A DNA stretch of 64,000 bases from Ramazzottius varieornatus (lineage: Eukaryota; Tardigrada; Eutardigrada; Parachela; Ramazzottiidae), in NCBI GenBank assembly GCA_001949185.1, contig BDGG01000012.1, positions 162,634 through 226,633 of the forward strand, in the 5' to 3' direction. This document shows positions 1 through 12,245 of this stretch, piece by piece (within the stretch, counting starts at the first letter, position 1; each line of letters begins with the position of its first letter). The notes beneath the pieces are model-generated. The model ran no database searches, had not been told where the DNA came from, and saw only the letters and a list, made by a program, of their open reading frames with translations. The translations under genes and the position numbers were made by a program.

Positions 1-197
1 GTACAATGGAAAAGCGGATTGAAGATCTTTTGCTCAATAACGGTTTGCGAACCAAGTGGTGATTCTGAGATAACTGGATGTTGGGCTGTAATTTCCAGTA
101 AAGTACTAATCAAGACCTCTGATTGTACCGCCTTACGACCCCGCCCGGATTGTCGATTGATTGATTTGCCACTTTTACAACAATACTTCGGCAATGG

Positions 198-482
198 TAC
201 AGCGATGGACGGGTGATTTACTCAGCCTGATGTCGAAAATTACGAAATTGGCAGTTATAACCTGCCCAGAACATGTTCAACGGGCGGTTTTGTCATCATT
301 GCGCAACTTCTACCTCTGCTGAACAGAAGACCCGATGTTCGAACAACATTGAGAACGGTATTTTTCATATAACAAACTTTGATCGAGTGATTACCGTTCC
401 TAAGTTGGACTGCACTTAATGTTGCGAAGCCGTTCTGTGTTTTGATTAATTCACTGAGCATATCACCCGTCCGTCGCTGGTA
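198..482. repeat. Palindromic element with ~28 bp inverted ends
   Basis: The sequence just after the TA at 197 (CAGCGATGGACGGGTGAT) is found inverted at about 458-480 (ATCACCCGTCCGTCGCTG). The interior is not palindromic. It abuts the next element and seems to share its TA. It looks like a non-autonomous DNA transposon; no transposase reading frame is seen. Confidence 0.5.
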
Positions 483-662
483 CAGTACAAGTACACTTGC
501 CTGGCCTAAATGTGGGGATGGACAAAAATATGGGGAACGGAGCGGAAGCGACACGGGCCAGCTGTGGTTGACCAATCAATCGAAACAATCGAAGCACAGT
601 CGCTTTCGCTCCGTTACCCACACTTTTGTCCATCCCCACATTTAGGCCAGGCGCGTGTACTG
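483..662. repeat. Palindromic MITE-like element, TA-flanked
   Basis: The left arm at about 483-551 is nearly the reverse complement of the right arm at about 599-662; both carry CCTGGCCTAAATGTGGGG. The ends are CAGTAC / GTACTG and each is flanked by TA, the target duplication typical of Tc1/mariner elements. The central ~45 bp is unpaired and non-coding. Family membership is inference. Confidence 0.65.
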
Positions 663-1139
663 TACCCATCGGTGGCTGCGCCACAGAATCTTCAGCTGTG
701 TTATTTTAATCATTATAATAGGAAATCGATTTTAATAATTAAAATCGTTTTAATTGTGCGGGCTGGTCTTTGTTTGATTGATTGATTCACAATAGGAAAT
801 CGAATTTTAATTTTAATAATTGAAATTCGTCAGCGATAATTCATGTTACTTACAGTCAGCCGATCACGTAGACTTAACATTAGCACGTGACTTTTAATGA
901 TTTTAATTGCATAGTAAAATAACACTGATCTTCGGACCAGCACCTGGCTGTAGGAAGTGACTGCGCTAGGTGGCCACTCAACTGCTTGGCGCTGCCGAGC
1001 GTGCTGCGGTCTTGTGATTTCGAGAAAGTGATCAAATCAACGGCTGGCACAGGAGGCCACTTTCCCAGCTGACACTGCTTACGGCTAGGGGCTGGTCTGA
1101 AGATTCTATTGCGCGGCCACCCATGACTGTACCAGACTA

Positions 1140-1384
1140 CAGTCCGGTCGATCAAAATCTGGTACCTATTTCTAGGATTTTGTTTTGAAGTCTACTATAC
1201 ATTCGCCATGCAGTACGACAAGCCAAGGCCGAAATTATATCACACATAAATTACACCGCAGCTTTACTGGTGTGATCAAGTAATCAACCGGCTGTGTCGG
1301 TATGGCTCGCAGTATCGTTAGTTTGCACGATTTCTTTATTTTAAAATCGCAAAATCAGGTACCAGATTTCGAGCGACCGGACTG
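1140..1384. repeat. Palindromic MITE-like element, TA-flanked
   Basis: The left end starts CAGTCCGGTCGATC and continues into ATCTGGTACC. The right end is its reverse complement (GGTACCAGATTTCGAGC, then GACCGGACTG). TA flanks both sides. About 45 bp of each arm pairs and no protein is encoded. Confidence 0.6.
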
Positions 1385-1945
1385 TACCAGAGTCAGAGTC
1401 TGACGGAGCGCAAGTTGGATCAACAATCAATCGTTTGTGGGGTGTCTTCCCAAGAGAAGTCATAATAATGATCTTTGGAAATTAACGCATGACATCATGG
1501 AAAACCAGACGAGGTTCACGAAATGGGCTGATCGAATCTGGTACTACGACGTCATGCGTGAAATGCACGAATGATAGGAAGAATGAAGTTGGCACGTTCC
1601 TGCTGTCATCACCGATTCCATGTTTGATTTTTCGACACGCTTCGGCTCCCGATTCCACCTGCCTGGAACTTAAAACGCCAATTTCAGCGAAACTTTTTCG
1701 TCGCTCATATAGGTTCCATGATAAGCAGAACAGGACCAGTATAACTGTGCGCCTCAGAAGTTCCACCAACTTTCTCACAAAAGCCATCTTCCTTGTCGAG
1801 TTTCATCGATTTATGATCTGAACGACAACGTTTCGGAACGTCGAAGAAAACGGAGGAAGTTATCACTACACGCATGTAGTACACGATCTTAGAACAGCAT
1901 TATCGTACAGAGTGAGAATGGTTAGCAAATAAAACGAATAAGCAT
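1385..1945. other. No gene recognised
   Basis: There are open frames on both strands around 1482-1821, but none resembles a known protein and none has convincing splice context. The stretch lies 3' of the RPL26 stop codon at 1946 and probably includes that gene's 3' UTR. Confidence 0.4.
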
Positions 1946-2670
1946 TTACGCAGAAGCTTTCTCGGTGGTTTCGACTTCTTCAGTGTATTTGCCTTTGAGG
2001 CCATCTTTCCTTTCTCGTCTTGCCCTGGCGCGACGTTCGATCGATCTTTTTCGGTCGTTATCAAGCTTTGGTTTGACGATGACCACCTACAAACGAAGCA
2101 GCTCAATCAAAGAATGATCATAAAACGATCACGGCAGGCAACAGCAAAACTGGGTCGGCAAACGAACCCCACAAAATCGTTTCCCAAGTGGCGCACACTT
2201 TCAGCCAGCAACACGGAAAAAGTGCGCCAGTTGGAGAACCAAACTCGACCAGACTGATTTTCCAAGTGACACACACTTCCAGCCAATATTTCCCGAAACG
2301 AGCGCCCTTTAGGAAAGCAATCTGGTCGAGTCTGTTTGCCGAGCTCTCAACTGTTACCTACATTGGAAGGATGAACACCAACGGGAACAGTGGCACCGTT
2401 TGCCTTCTCGCGGGTTATTCTTTCAATGTGTATTACAAACTTCTTTCGGTAGACGGCGATGACTTTCCCAACTTGCTGTCCCTTGTAATGTCCACGGACG
2501 ATCTGAACTTCGTCATCTTTGCGGATGGCCAGCGATCGTACACCGTGTTTGCCTCGTTGATCCTTTGATAGAGGAGCGCTCATCAGCTTGCGGCGAACAT
2601 GAGAAGGAGAATTGTAGTATCGCTTCCTGTTCTTGCGACGCGAGCTGGTGACGAAAGGATTCAGCTTCAT
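1946..2670 (-). CDS. RPL26: 60S ribosomal protein L26 (eL/uL24 family)
   Basis: This is a component of the large ribosomal subunit near the exit tunnel. It has two coding exons, 2670-2362 and 2086-1946, joined in phase 0 after HPSN to give 149 residues; vertebrate RPL26 has 145. The start [16 protein letters not shown] is the canonical N-terminus, and the KOW motif is seen as [18 protein letters not shown]. The C-terminus runs [16 protein letters not shown]. The 275 bp intron is almost filled by two copies of the hairpin repeat. A splice acceptor lies a few bases upstream of the ATG and a donor-like GTAAG near 2852, so a 5' UTR intron is likely. The gene is divergent from mitochondrial ribosomal protein S23. 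Confidence 0.95.
2154..2347. repeat. Hairpin repeat, two tandem units (RPL26 intron)
   Basis: Two units with the CCAAGTGGCGCAC / GTGCGCC core lie back to back. The second is bounded by AAACTCGACCAGA on the left and its complement TCTGGTCGAGTCTGTTTGCC on the right. The pair fills most of the intron. Confidence 0.85.
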
Positions 2671-3259
2671 GGTACCTACAACAGACAGACAGCTTGAGCC
2701 CAGAAACTCTTCCCCATCTTGATTCAGAATTCTCCCACCCGAGATCGGTGACAACAAAACAGCTGTATTGAAGCTAAGCCGGGGAAACATACGTCCACAT
2801 CACACCTCTCGCCCATTCTTCCGGTGGGTTACTTCACAGACAGTCTCTTACCTTAGGATCCTGTACGACAGCCCACAAGGATGCAACAGATTCTGCTAGG
2901 AAGTGTCGACGGAATCTTCTCGGATCAGGAGTTCGCGAACGTCACGAAAATTTTGAAAAGTCGGCATGTGGAAATCGCCGACAGGCCCTTGTCACCCGAA
3001 CACCCTCGGGGTAACTTTTTGAGTACCGTTTAAGTCTAATAAAAGGTCACAAAAAGGGCACCGGAACACAAGTTGGGCGGGCACGGCCTTCTAGAGTTCT
3101 ACAACTTGCAAATGCAGGCTGCTGGCTGCAGCTCAAGTACTGTCAAGTGCCCACCTGAGCAGTGCGCCACTGCGTCTGCGCCTCCCATTGCTAGGGGTGG
3201 TGTCCTATGCAGCCAACGTTTATGGTCCATCACTCTATTGACACTGGAATCTCTGGATT
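2671..3259. promoter_or_regulatory. Divergent promoter region RPL26 / mRpS23
   Basis: 590 bp separate the start codons of a cytosolic and a mitochondrial ribosomal protein gene on opposite strands. The part next to RPL26 probably holds its 5' UTR exon and intron. A shared bidirectional promoter is inference from layout; no core motif is obvious. Confidence 0.4.
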
Positions 3260-4165
3260 ATGGCTGAGAGTAGGCTTCTCAAACTCGGTACCATATTTTC
3301 AAGGTAGGTTTCTCCCATGGTTGTTGCCAGCATTGTATGGAATGTACTGTATGAACATCCTGCTGAATATTGGTTCTGGTCCCACAGGGTAAATGGACTG
3401 ATCCGCGGTGGCCGAATGAAATTCGAAGATAGACCTCTCTGGTACGATGTCTACGAAGCTTTTCCTCCGAAGCTTCCACCAGTTTTTGACAGAGCACCCG
3501 TCATGAAAGAGATAAATGATATTATGTATCCCGAAGACATCATACGAGCGTAAGTTCACCTGTATCGGTTCTTTCCTCGGATATCTCGCTTAGGTTTGTC
3601 AACCGGAAATGGCACAACCGTGACGTCACAGGGTTCTCGCGAATGTAGCCTCTGTTCCTTGTTTTTACACTCGACTCTGGACGTCATATGCCTTTGGTTT
3701 CGGTCAGGACGGTTTCAGTGGACGTTGATTGTTTTCCAGAGAGTTCTTCAAACGATACACTTCTCCCGGAGTGATGAACCTCGTCTCGCCCGCCGGGCAT
3801 ACTCTTTCTCAACGGTTTGTCCTATATTTTTTCAGTGATATGTTGAGCTCTTCGAGTTTTTGGGCAGTGGGACTTTCTGCGAAATGTTCGCGTCTGTTGA
3901 TATTCGGTTGACTTCCAGGTTCGTGGAAACCTACTTCGAAGTCGCCAAAGACGCCAACGTACCTCGAGACCAGCTTTTCGAAAGGACTGCTTCAAGGATG
4001 CAGGCACAAGGAACCGTGTTACAGTCCATTGCGCAGCTGAAAGAGAAGTCTGCAAGGATAGCAGAAGCTGCCAATGCGAGTGCCGGAGCCAGCTTATCCG
4101 GTAGAGGAATGGCAGGAGCTGACGAGCGGATACAGGATTTCGTACCACAAAGTCCGCTAAGATGA
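3260..4165 (+). CDS. MRPS23: Mitochondrial small ribosomal subunit protein S23
   Basis: This is a structural protein of the mitochondrial small ribosomal subunit. Four exons (3260-3303, 3388-3549, 3740-3814, 3919-4165) give 175 residues. The family signature is clear: MAESRLLKLGTIFSR, then GLIRGG, then EDRPLWYDVYEAFPP, then YPEDIIRAEFFKRY. The C-terminal half is alanine/glutamine-rich and diverged, as is usual for this family. Introns are 84-190 bp. An AATAAA lies 184 bp after the stop, only just short of the RPL23A stop on the other strand, so the two transcripts are convergent and nearly overlapping. Confidence 0.93.
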
Positions 4166-4348
4166 CGGTTTGGTGTTCTTCGTGTTTCTTCGAGTTGACG
4201 TGACTGACATCATTTTTTTCTGCGGGTTTGAGTGAAATTTACTTCGAAAGAAAAAGCGACACAGTCGTATCCTCGATTGTAATCCTTTACTACAGTGGAT
4301 GTTGTACGTGAGAAAGAACTACAAGACTGACAGCGTACGGTTCTACCG

Positions 4349-4354
4349 AATAAA
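4349..4354 (+). terminator. Poly(A) signal for mRpS23
   Basis: AATAAA, 184 bp downstream of the mRpS23 stop codon and 18 bp before the end of the convergent RPL23A coding region. Confidence 0.6.
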
Positions 4355-4371
4355 ACGGAAGATTTCGCTGT

Positions 4372-5457
4372 TTAGATAATTCCGATTTTATTAGCAACAT
4401 CTAGCGCGTCGTAGTCTGGGAGAAGTCTGACGTATGCCTTCTTGAATCCATCGGGCCTGCAGGACAGATTACCGTCAATAATACCTTATATTCTAAGCGA
4501 AGGTATACTCCTGATAAGATGACAGGCTTGGAGTAAAGGAGAACTTACCGGACGAGGGTATTCACTTTCGCTACTTGGACATCATACATCGATTCGACGG
4601 CCTGTTTGACTTGAGGCTTCGATGCTTTTAGGTGTACCAAAAAGACCAAGGTATTGTGTTCTTCTATCTTCTTCATGGCCGATTCAGTTGTGATGGGATG
4701 ATCGATGATGGCGAACTTATCCATCCTGCAAGCACACAACACATCAAAATCTGTTCAATCAAGGACGTAATCAACTCCAACGAAACATCGTCTGCGTTAC
4801 TTCACTGAGTGCACTCTTAGTCCATCTTCAATTCTTCATTGCACTTCACAACCAAAATTATGCGGAACATACATCGGTAGAAAACTTATCCACCTACCTG
4901 GGTCGCCTTGGAACACTGATCCTTGGGAACTTAGGCTTTCTGGTTTGTTTGAGAGTCTTGGGCATACGGAAGGTAATGTTCGTTCGGATCTTTCGTCGAC
5001 GGGTGGTGATCGTTCCCTTCCTCACAGCCTGCTTGACTTTTAGAGCCTTGTCCTTAGCCTGAGCACTAGCAGACACTGTCTTTCCCTTTGCTCCACCAGC
5101 GGTGCGGGCAGTAGTCTTTCCCTTTCCGGCAGCTGGTCCAGTTTTTCCAGCAGTCTTGACTGCTCCGCCAGCTCCAGCAGCAACACCACCACCAGACTTG
5201 GCTACCTTGGGGCCAGTGGCTTGTGTCTTAGCCTTCTTCACTCCTGCAACCTTCTTCTCACCAGAAGGAGTCTTTCCGTCTTCAGCTGGCTTGGCTAGAA
5301 GCAGTCAAGCAACGATTGTATCATCATGCTCATTCAAGAAACGCCAAGCAAATGAATCAATTCAGATTCCACAGCAAAAGGCGGAATTTTAGCCGACAAC
5401 AGGATTCGACTTACCAGCACCGGTCTTTCTCCTCTTGGGGTAAGTTCGTTTGGCCAT
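4372..5457 (-). CDS. RPL23A: 60S ribosomal protein L23a with long Ala/Lys/Gly-rich N-terminus
   Basis: This is a large-subunit protein at the nascent-chain exit site. Exons are 5457-5415, 5294-4898, 4725-4549 and 4456-4372, giving 233 residues. The conserved C-terminal core is unmistakable: [34 protein letters not shown] and [14 protein letters not shown]. The second exon encodes an extended low-complexity region of roughly 90 residues rich in A, G, K and T. The core plus short tail of vertebrates is 156 residues, so this is about 75 longer. Histone-H1-like N-terminal extensions are known on Drosophila RpL22 and RpL23a. Confidence 0.95.
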
Positions 5458-6243
5458 TTTTCCGGTGATCTAACGGCAGGATTATCAAAAACGAAGAAAA
5501 GATGAGGAATGACTTCTTCCAACAATAATCCGTATCCGGTCCTTCGAAGAGAAAATCCACGAGTTCTCCAATGAAATCAAGAGGGAACCGATGGAACAAA
5601 CTGTAAATTTTCTGTCGAACCAAACGAACTGGCTAGACTGTAACCGGGCGAAGCGGTGGAACAAACAGATTGCAGCATCGCCTCACTTGCGTCACATGGG
5701 TATTGAAGTACCGCACGGTCAGCACCGGAAGGGGAATAAGTTTCTGGACTGAGTAACAGGCTTACAGATTCTGTTACCGTAGTTCTGCAGGTTGAAGAGA
5801 TTCTTTCTGTTTGCAGGTTCAGACTAGGGATCCAGCTGTCCCGGTCGCTCGTTCGGCTAGCAAATGGAAGCTGTTCTTATGGAATCGAGCCCCAGTGGAC
5901 TGCGTCGCCACCGCGAAGTACCCCGCCTCACCCGGGAACCACTGATCAAAGTCCGTGTTGCTGTAAAGAACCGCCGTCAGACTGCCTGATCCATGGTACG
6001 ATTAAACTTCAAAGCGAACCGTTATCCAATATCTGGTCGTTTTGTTGTCATGTGCCTTTTCGGAGAAGAGAATACTAAAGCGTAGCTAAATTTGAATCAA
6101 TTGTCTGAGATCCACGATTATCTCAATTCCGCTACGGAAACTTCCGCGACCTCTCTGACATCCGGAGCTCCCGAGTTACCATGTTTTGTTGTAGAAGTAT
6201 CGCTCCGGCACCTTACGAAGTGTTTTCGTCAGTCCCGATATCG
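5458..6243. other. Intergenic, divergent between RPL23A and the PDGF/VEGF-like gene
   Basis: It holds the RPL23A promoter side and the 5' region of the next gene. No further coding exon or repeat was recognised. An alternative in-frame ATG for the downstream gene lies at 6181. Confidence 0.4.
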
Positions 6244-7442
6244 ATGCTTCGGATTCCTTTTCTATGCACAGTTATCATAGCCTTCGTCCGAAGTCAACAG
6301 GTATTACTTATTTTTCTTATACATACTTTTAAGCGATCAACACCCGAAGTTCCCAAATGCAGATTCCGCAACACCTGTTGAACGAACTAGCCAGCATAAG
6401 TGACATTAACCAAGTATTCCGTCGTTACGGAGCCCCCTTGAACGGACCAGAGCCGGAAGTGCAGCCTATGACTATCTGCGTGGGACCTGTTGATAAATGC
6501 AAGAAGACAAGCTCGTCTCGCATGGCTTCCGGCCCCTGGATGTCCAATAGTGGTAGGACTGATCTATCCAAGATTCTGATAATTTAACTGGGAACCTTTC
6601 AGCATCTTCGGACAACTTGATTGTTTTGCACATTGCACAGAGTTGAAACCGCAAGTCTCGTACCTTCAAGCTGCTCCAACCACCCAAGAAAGCGGACCGC
6701 CGCTCGCTCTCAATGCTGGATGTTCTCCTACGGAAAGTACGTGCAGTACACTAGTTGGACAGATTCCGTCCGTAAATTTATTACTGGTTTCAAGATCCGA
6801 AAGTTAGTCTTTTCCACCTGCAGCCGTCATCGAAATGCCCAAAACGGATTCGTCCGTTGTCGTGTATCCTCCGGGAACCAAAGTCAAGAGATGTTCCGGA
6901 GTCTGCGGCCATTCCAACCTTCTGTGTAAGCCGACGAAAACAACGAAGCTGATACGGAAGGTGCGATTTGACTGAAGAGCCTTTCTCCAAGATCCAAGGC
7001 ATGTGGAGGATTAATGATATAGATTTCCTTAGGGTTTGGTTTTAAAGTACGAGAACGGGAATCTCGTGCCGGTGGAGTACCAGAACTTCTCGCTGGAAGA
7101 GCACACTGCTTGCAGCTGTGATTGCCTGGAGAAGCCCGCTGATTGCCTTAGTCTCATCCAGACATACGACAGTAACAACTGCAAATGTACATGCAAGAAC
7201 CAAAGCATGGCGAACTCGTGTGGACTTCACCAAATGTGGGACGCGAAGGAATGTCGCTGCAAATGTCCGAGCCATTGCGGTACTCGGTCTTGCCCGTTCG
7301 GAATGGTCTTCGACGACAGCTATTGCTCGTAAGGGATTTGTGTAATCCTCTTTCTTATATTGTAACATTCGCGATCTTTCTTTCTTGCAGGTGCATAGGG
7401 GCGATGGCTTCCCGAAGTGCTAAACCCCGGAAAACATTTTAG
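6244..7442 (+). CDS. PDGF/VEGF-like secreted growth factor
   Basis: This is a predicted secreted ligand of PVR/VEGFR-type receptor tyrosine kinases. Exons 6244-6300, 6363-6552, 6641-6736, 6824-6960, 7033-7328 and 7391-7442 give 275 residues. The start MLRIPFLCTVIIAFVRSQQ is a good signal peptide; an in-frame ATG at 6181 would add 21 residues. The PDGF domain spans exons 3-5: CSPTETVIEMP, PPGTKVKRCSGVCG, LLCKP, then EEHTACSCDC. It is followed by a Cys-rich tail with CKCTCKN and CRCKCPSHCG, like the C-x-C-rich C-terminus of VEGF-C and insect PVFs. Two cystine-knot positions are changed: Gly replaces the second Cys (6874-6876) and Val the fourth (6901-6903). Invertebrate PVFs act in blood-cell and epithelial guidance; the role here is inferred from family. 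Confidence 0.88.
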
Positions 7443-8133
7443 CCTCAACCGTTGCGTCAGGGGCCCTGGAGTTTCTGCACGAGTACTACTACTACCACAG
7501 TTGACAGTTCCCAATTACAACCTAAATGATGTTTTTAGTATCTCATTTAGGAATATCTCACCTCGTCAGCAAGAAAAAATTGGATGCGTCCGTAACTTCT
7601 AAAGAGCGTTTGAAATTTGAATGGCTTCCTGTTGATGCCGTATTACGTATTTTATGCATGCAAATTTAACTTGCGATTGATAAAGTACCTTTCCATTTCA
7701 AGTCTTCGCTGTCTCCCTCGCTCTACAGTAAGAAATATTCCTAGAATCATAATCGAAACAAAATCGAGAATTTACAATAAAAACGAACAAAGTTCAACGC
7801 GGAAGCTGACAGATAGCAGTTTGAGTTTGACTTCGAGAAACTCGAAAAAAGAATCCGGTGTTGAGGGCGTGACCAGTGGAGCTGGTACGTACGAGGCATA
7901 GGTCGCCCACAGCATAGGTTGATTAAGCGACTTGATAAGAGCGTTTTGCATCAGCTGATAAAAAGCTAACAAAGTCCATTCTGCTCGATCGCTCGTTTCC
8001 GCCGCAGAGGAAGACCGGAAATGGAGCTCTGTGCTCTGCAACACGCAGTCAGTTTAACATACTTCCACGAGGTGTTAGTTTTAGGTCGCTCGTGTTGGCA
8101 GGCGGATCTCCTGCAACTGCGGAGCCTCACACC
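7443..8133. other. Intergenic
   Basis: It contains the 3' UTR of the growth-factor gene (possible AATAAA at about 7778) and the 5' side of the thiolase gene. No coding exon was recognised. Confidence 0.4.
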
Positions 8134-10024
<1,891 letters not shown>

Positions 10025-10313
10025 CATTCGCAAGTACGTTGACGAGAAGTTGCTCTTCGGTTGATAGAATATGCTTCGTGACATAGAACTGATTCTACTT
10101 GAAGTTCCTAATGGTTCTGGTTTTATTCGTATTTTGGTGTGACCACTTTTCCGAGACTTTCCAAATTTTATCTCTTATAGAATCGTTTTATATGTTAATT
10201 TGGCTCTGCTTTCGATTTCTCGACAGACGAAACCATGACAAGACTCTGAAGGGTCCGTTAAAGCATAAAAAAGTCCACCGCGATAACCATGAGATTGTTC
10301 CGGAGCGGATGGG

Positions 10314-10434
10314 GGAGCACGACCAACAAACTCGACGAGATCGTTTTTTCAAGTGGCATACGCTTCCTGCCAATATTACCGAAAACGTACGGCACTTGGG
10401 AACACGATCAGGTCCAGTTTGCTTGCCGGACTGC
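10314..10434. repeat. Hairpin repeat
   Basis: CAAACTCGACGAGATCG and TTCAAGTGGCATACGCTTCC pair with AACGTACGGCACTTGGGAA and CGATCAGGTCCAGTTTG across a short loop. Intergenic copy, somewhat diverged. Confidence 0.75.
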
Positions 10435-11175
10435 TATTTATATCATCGAATTGTGTAAGCAGTTGGTAAAGTATTGGGAGTCGTGAGAAAAAAATTTAGA
10501 TGGATGGAGGACAAAAGGGTGTTAAACAAGTATTAGGCGATTTTCAAGTTGAACAGTCCGGTCTTTTGATCGACTGGGGCCTCAGATCCGTGGCAAGTGG
10601 CGGTTGACCACACGCGATCGATGAGAGGCTTGAGGCTGCAAATTCGAGAGTGATTCTCAAGATCGTAAAATGATCCTTGCTACTCTCGGTGGTAGATATG
10701 ACAAATCGCATCGGAAATAATACCAACTGCAGCGTCGAATCTTTTAATATCTGTGAAGTATTCGCTTCCGGCGCTGTTGAACAGATTGTGGTAAGGTCTA
10801 CCCTATTTCCAAATTCCGCTTTGCGCTGACACGATTAAAACCTTAATGTTGTTTCACATGACAGGAAATGTCTTCTGGTACAACAGAACGGTCTGACCAA
10901 TGACCACAGATGGAATGTAGGGATGGTCTGTCAATATTGAATGTTGTCGGAAAGGAATAGACAGCTGTGAAGAGGCGGCTATGGGCAAAAGCTGTGCCGG
11001 AACAATTGCGCTGCTTCATAAGCTACTGTTTATCATAACTTACAATGAGCACAAATGTCCGTGTTTATGGGAAGAAGCGTCTCGAGCATGACTGCTTCAG
11101 TGGTCAATGCAGAAGACAGCAGAAGTTTGATTTCTGCTTGATTGCTTCCTGCATCGGTTGTACAAGCAAGCTCGC

Positions 11176-11274
11176 AAGTCAGACACTAGGGCGTAAGTCG
11201 GGCACCCACAATAAGCCTGGTATTTGCTACTGGGCTTCGGGGCGGCCGACTTACTGCCATGTGTCCGACTTGAC
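11176..11274. repeat. Short palindromic repeat, copy 2
   Basis: AAGTCGGGCACCCACA is partly complementary to the end TGTGTCCGACTT. It shares GGCCGACTTACTG with the copy in the last ACAT intron. Confidence 0.45.
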
Positions 11275-12245
11275 TGCCTTCTCGTACAGTACGCTTGAAA
11301 GTTTAGCTCGAAGTTCGGGGAGACCAAAGGTGTGGCAAATTCATTCATTCTTGCGCCCACTCCTTCCTGATCTTCTTCTTCTGTTCACATCAGTCGTCTT
11401 CATCAGCTCGCTTGATCACAACGAGTAACTCAGTATCGCTTTTGGCGTAAAGTGATAATTTCGTCGCGGATATTTATTTGATAGCTTTTTCCTTTTCGGT
11501 AAAATTTGCCACTTTCGGTCCTTTGTAGGGTCTAACGCGATTTTGTCGTGGGTTAATTGTTCTTTTGTGCGCGTGTCGTGTCATGACGGATCTTGCATGA
11601 TACACGTCGCATTTGATTTTGCCCATATTGCGCTTGTCAGCTCGCGCCACTGATGACAGAAATCCTGCTGCGCAATTTACCGTGTCACTGGGTTCTTCAA
11701 GCTGTCAGTGAGGTACGTGCATACTTCTGACCACATCGGTCTCGTAAATCATGGTCTGACTAACCGAAGAACCAACAGAAATACTCGCGGCACCGTTTGC
11801 GCAATTTTCTACTTTTGTGAGGGTCAAACCAGAAAAAACAGCGGCGCTCGGGAATGACTTGTTCTTGCTATTGCATGACGGTAAACCAATGGTCCCCGGT
11901 TCGACTGTTCGAGATCCGATGGAGCTGACTTTTCGCTGCTTCTTTCCGTTTCCATTTCTGGTCCCGTTTCCGTTGTCTCTATAGACTGAATGGTTTTTCT
12001 CCGAGTATCTATTTCTTTTGGACTGTCCGATAATTAAAAAACTCTCATCTTTTAGGTTTGTTCTTCACGTCGTTCCCACTGGGGCACGCCCCTCTTAACC
12101 TGGCATTGTTATTATCGGCTCAACGCGGCATATTCATCTCAGTTGGCGACACATACCAATCACGATAACTCATTGGTGTCAGAAACGAAGCAGATATTTA
12201 TTCATAAGATTTATGCTTATAAGTTGGTATAGTCACAAAGAGTAA

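Larger units (their letters stand above)
10025..12245. other. Long intergenic stretch (2.2 kb)
   Basis: It holds the ACAT 3' UTR, one hairpin repeat at 10314-10434 and a short palindromic repeat at 11176-11274. Otherwise it is AT-richer sequence without a recognisable coding exon. The part from about 11.9 kb is likely promoter and 5' UTR of the SAM-domain gene. Confidence 0.4.

Noticed and set aside
1482-1821. Overlapping open frames of about 100-110 codons on both strands
   Set aside because: No homology, no splice context, and mutual overlap suggest chance.
8092-8133. Upstream in-frame extension of the thiolase
   Set aside because: It would start at GTG; the first ATG in a reasonable context (CACACCATG) is at 8134.
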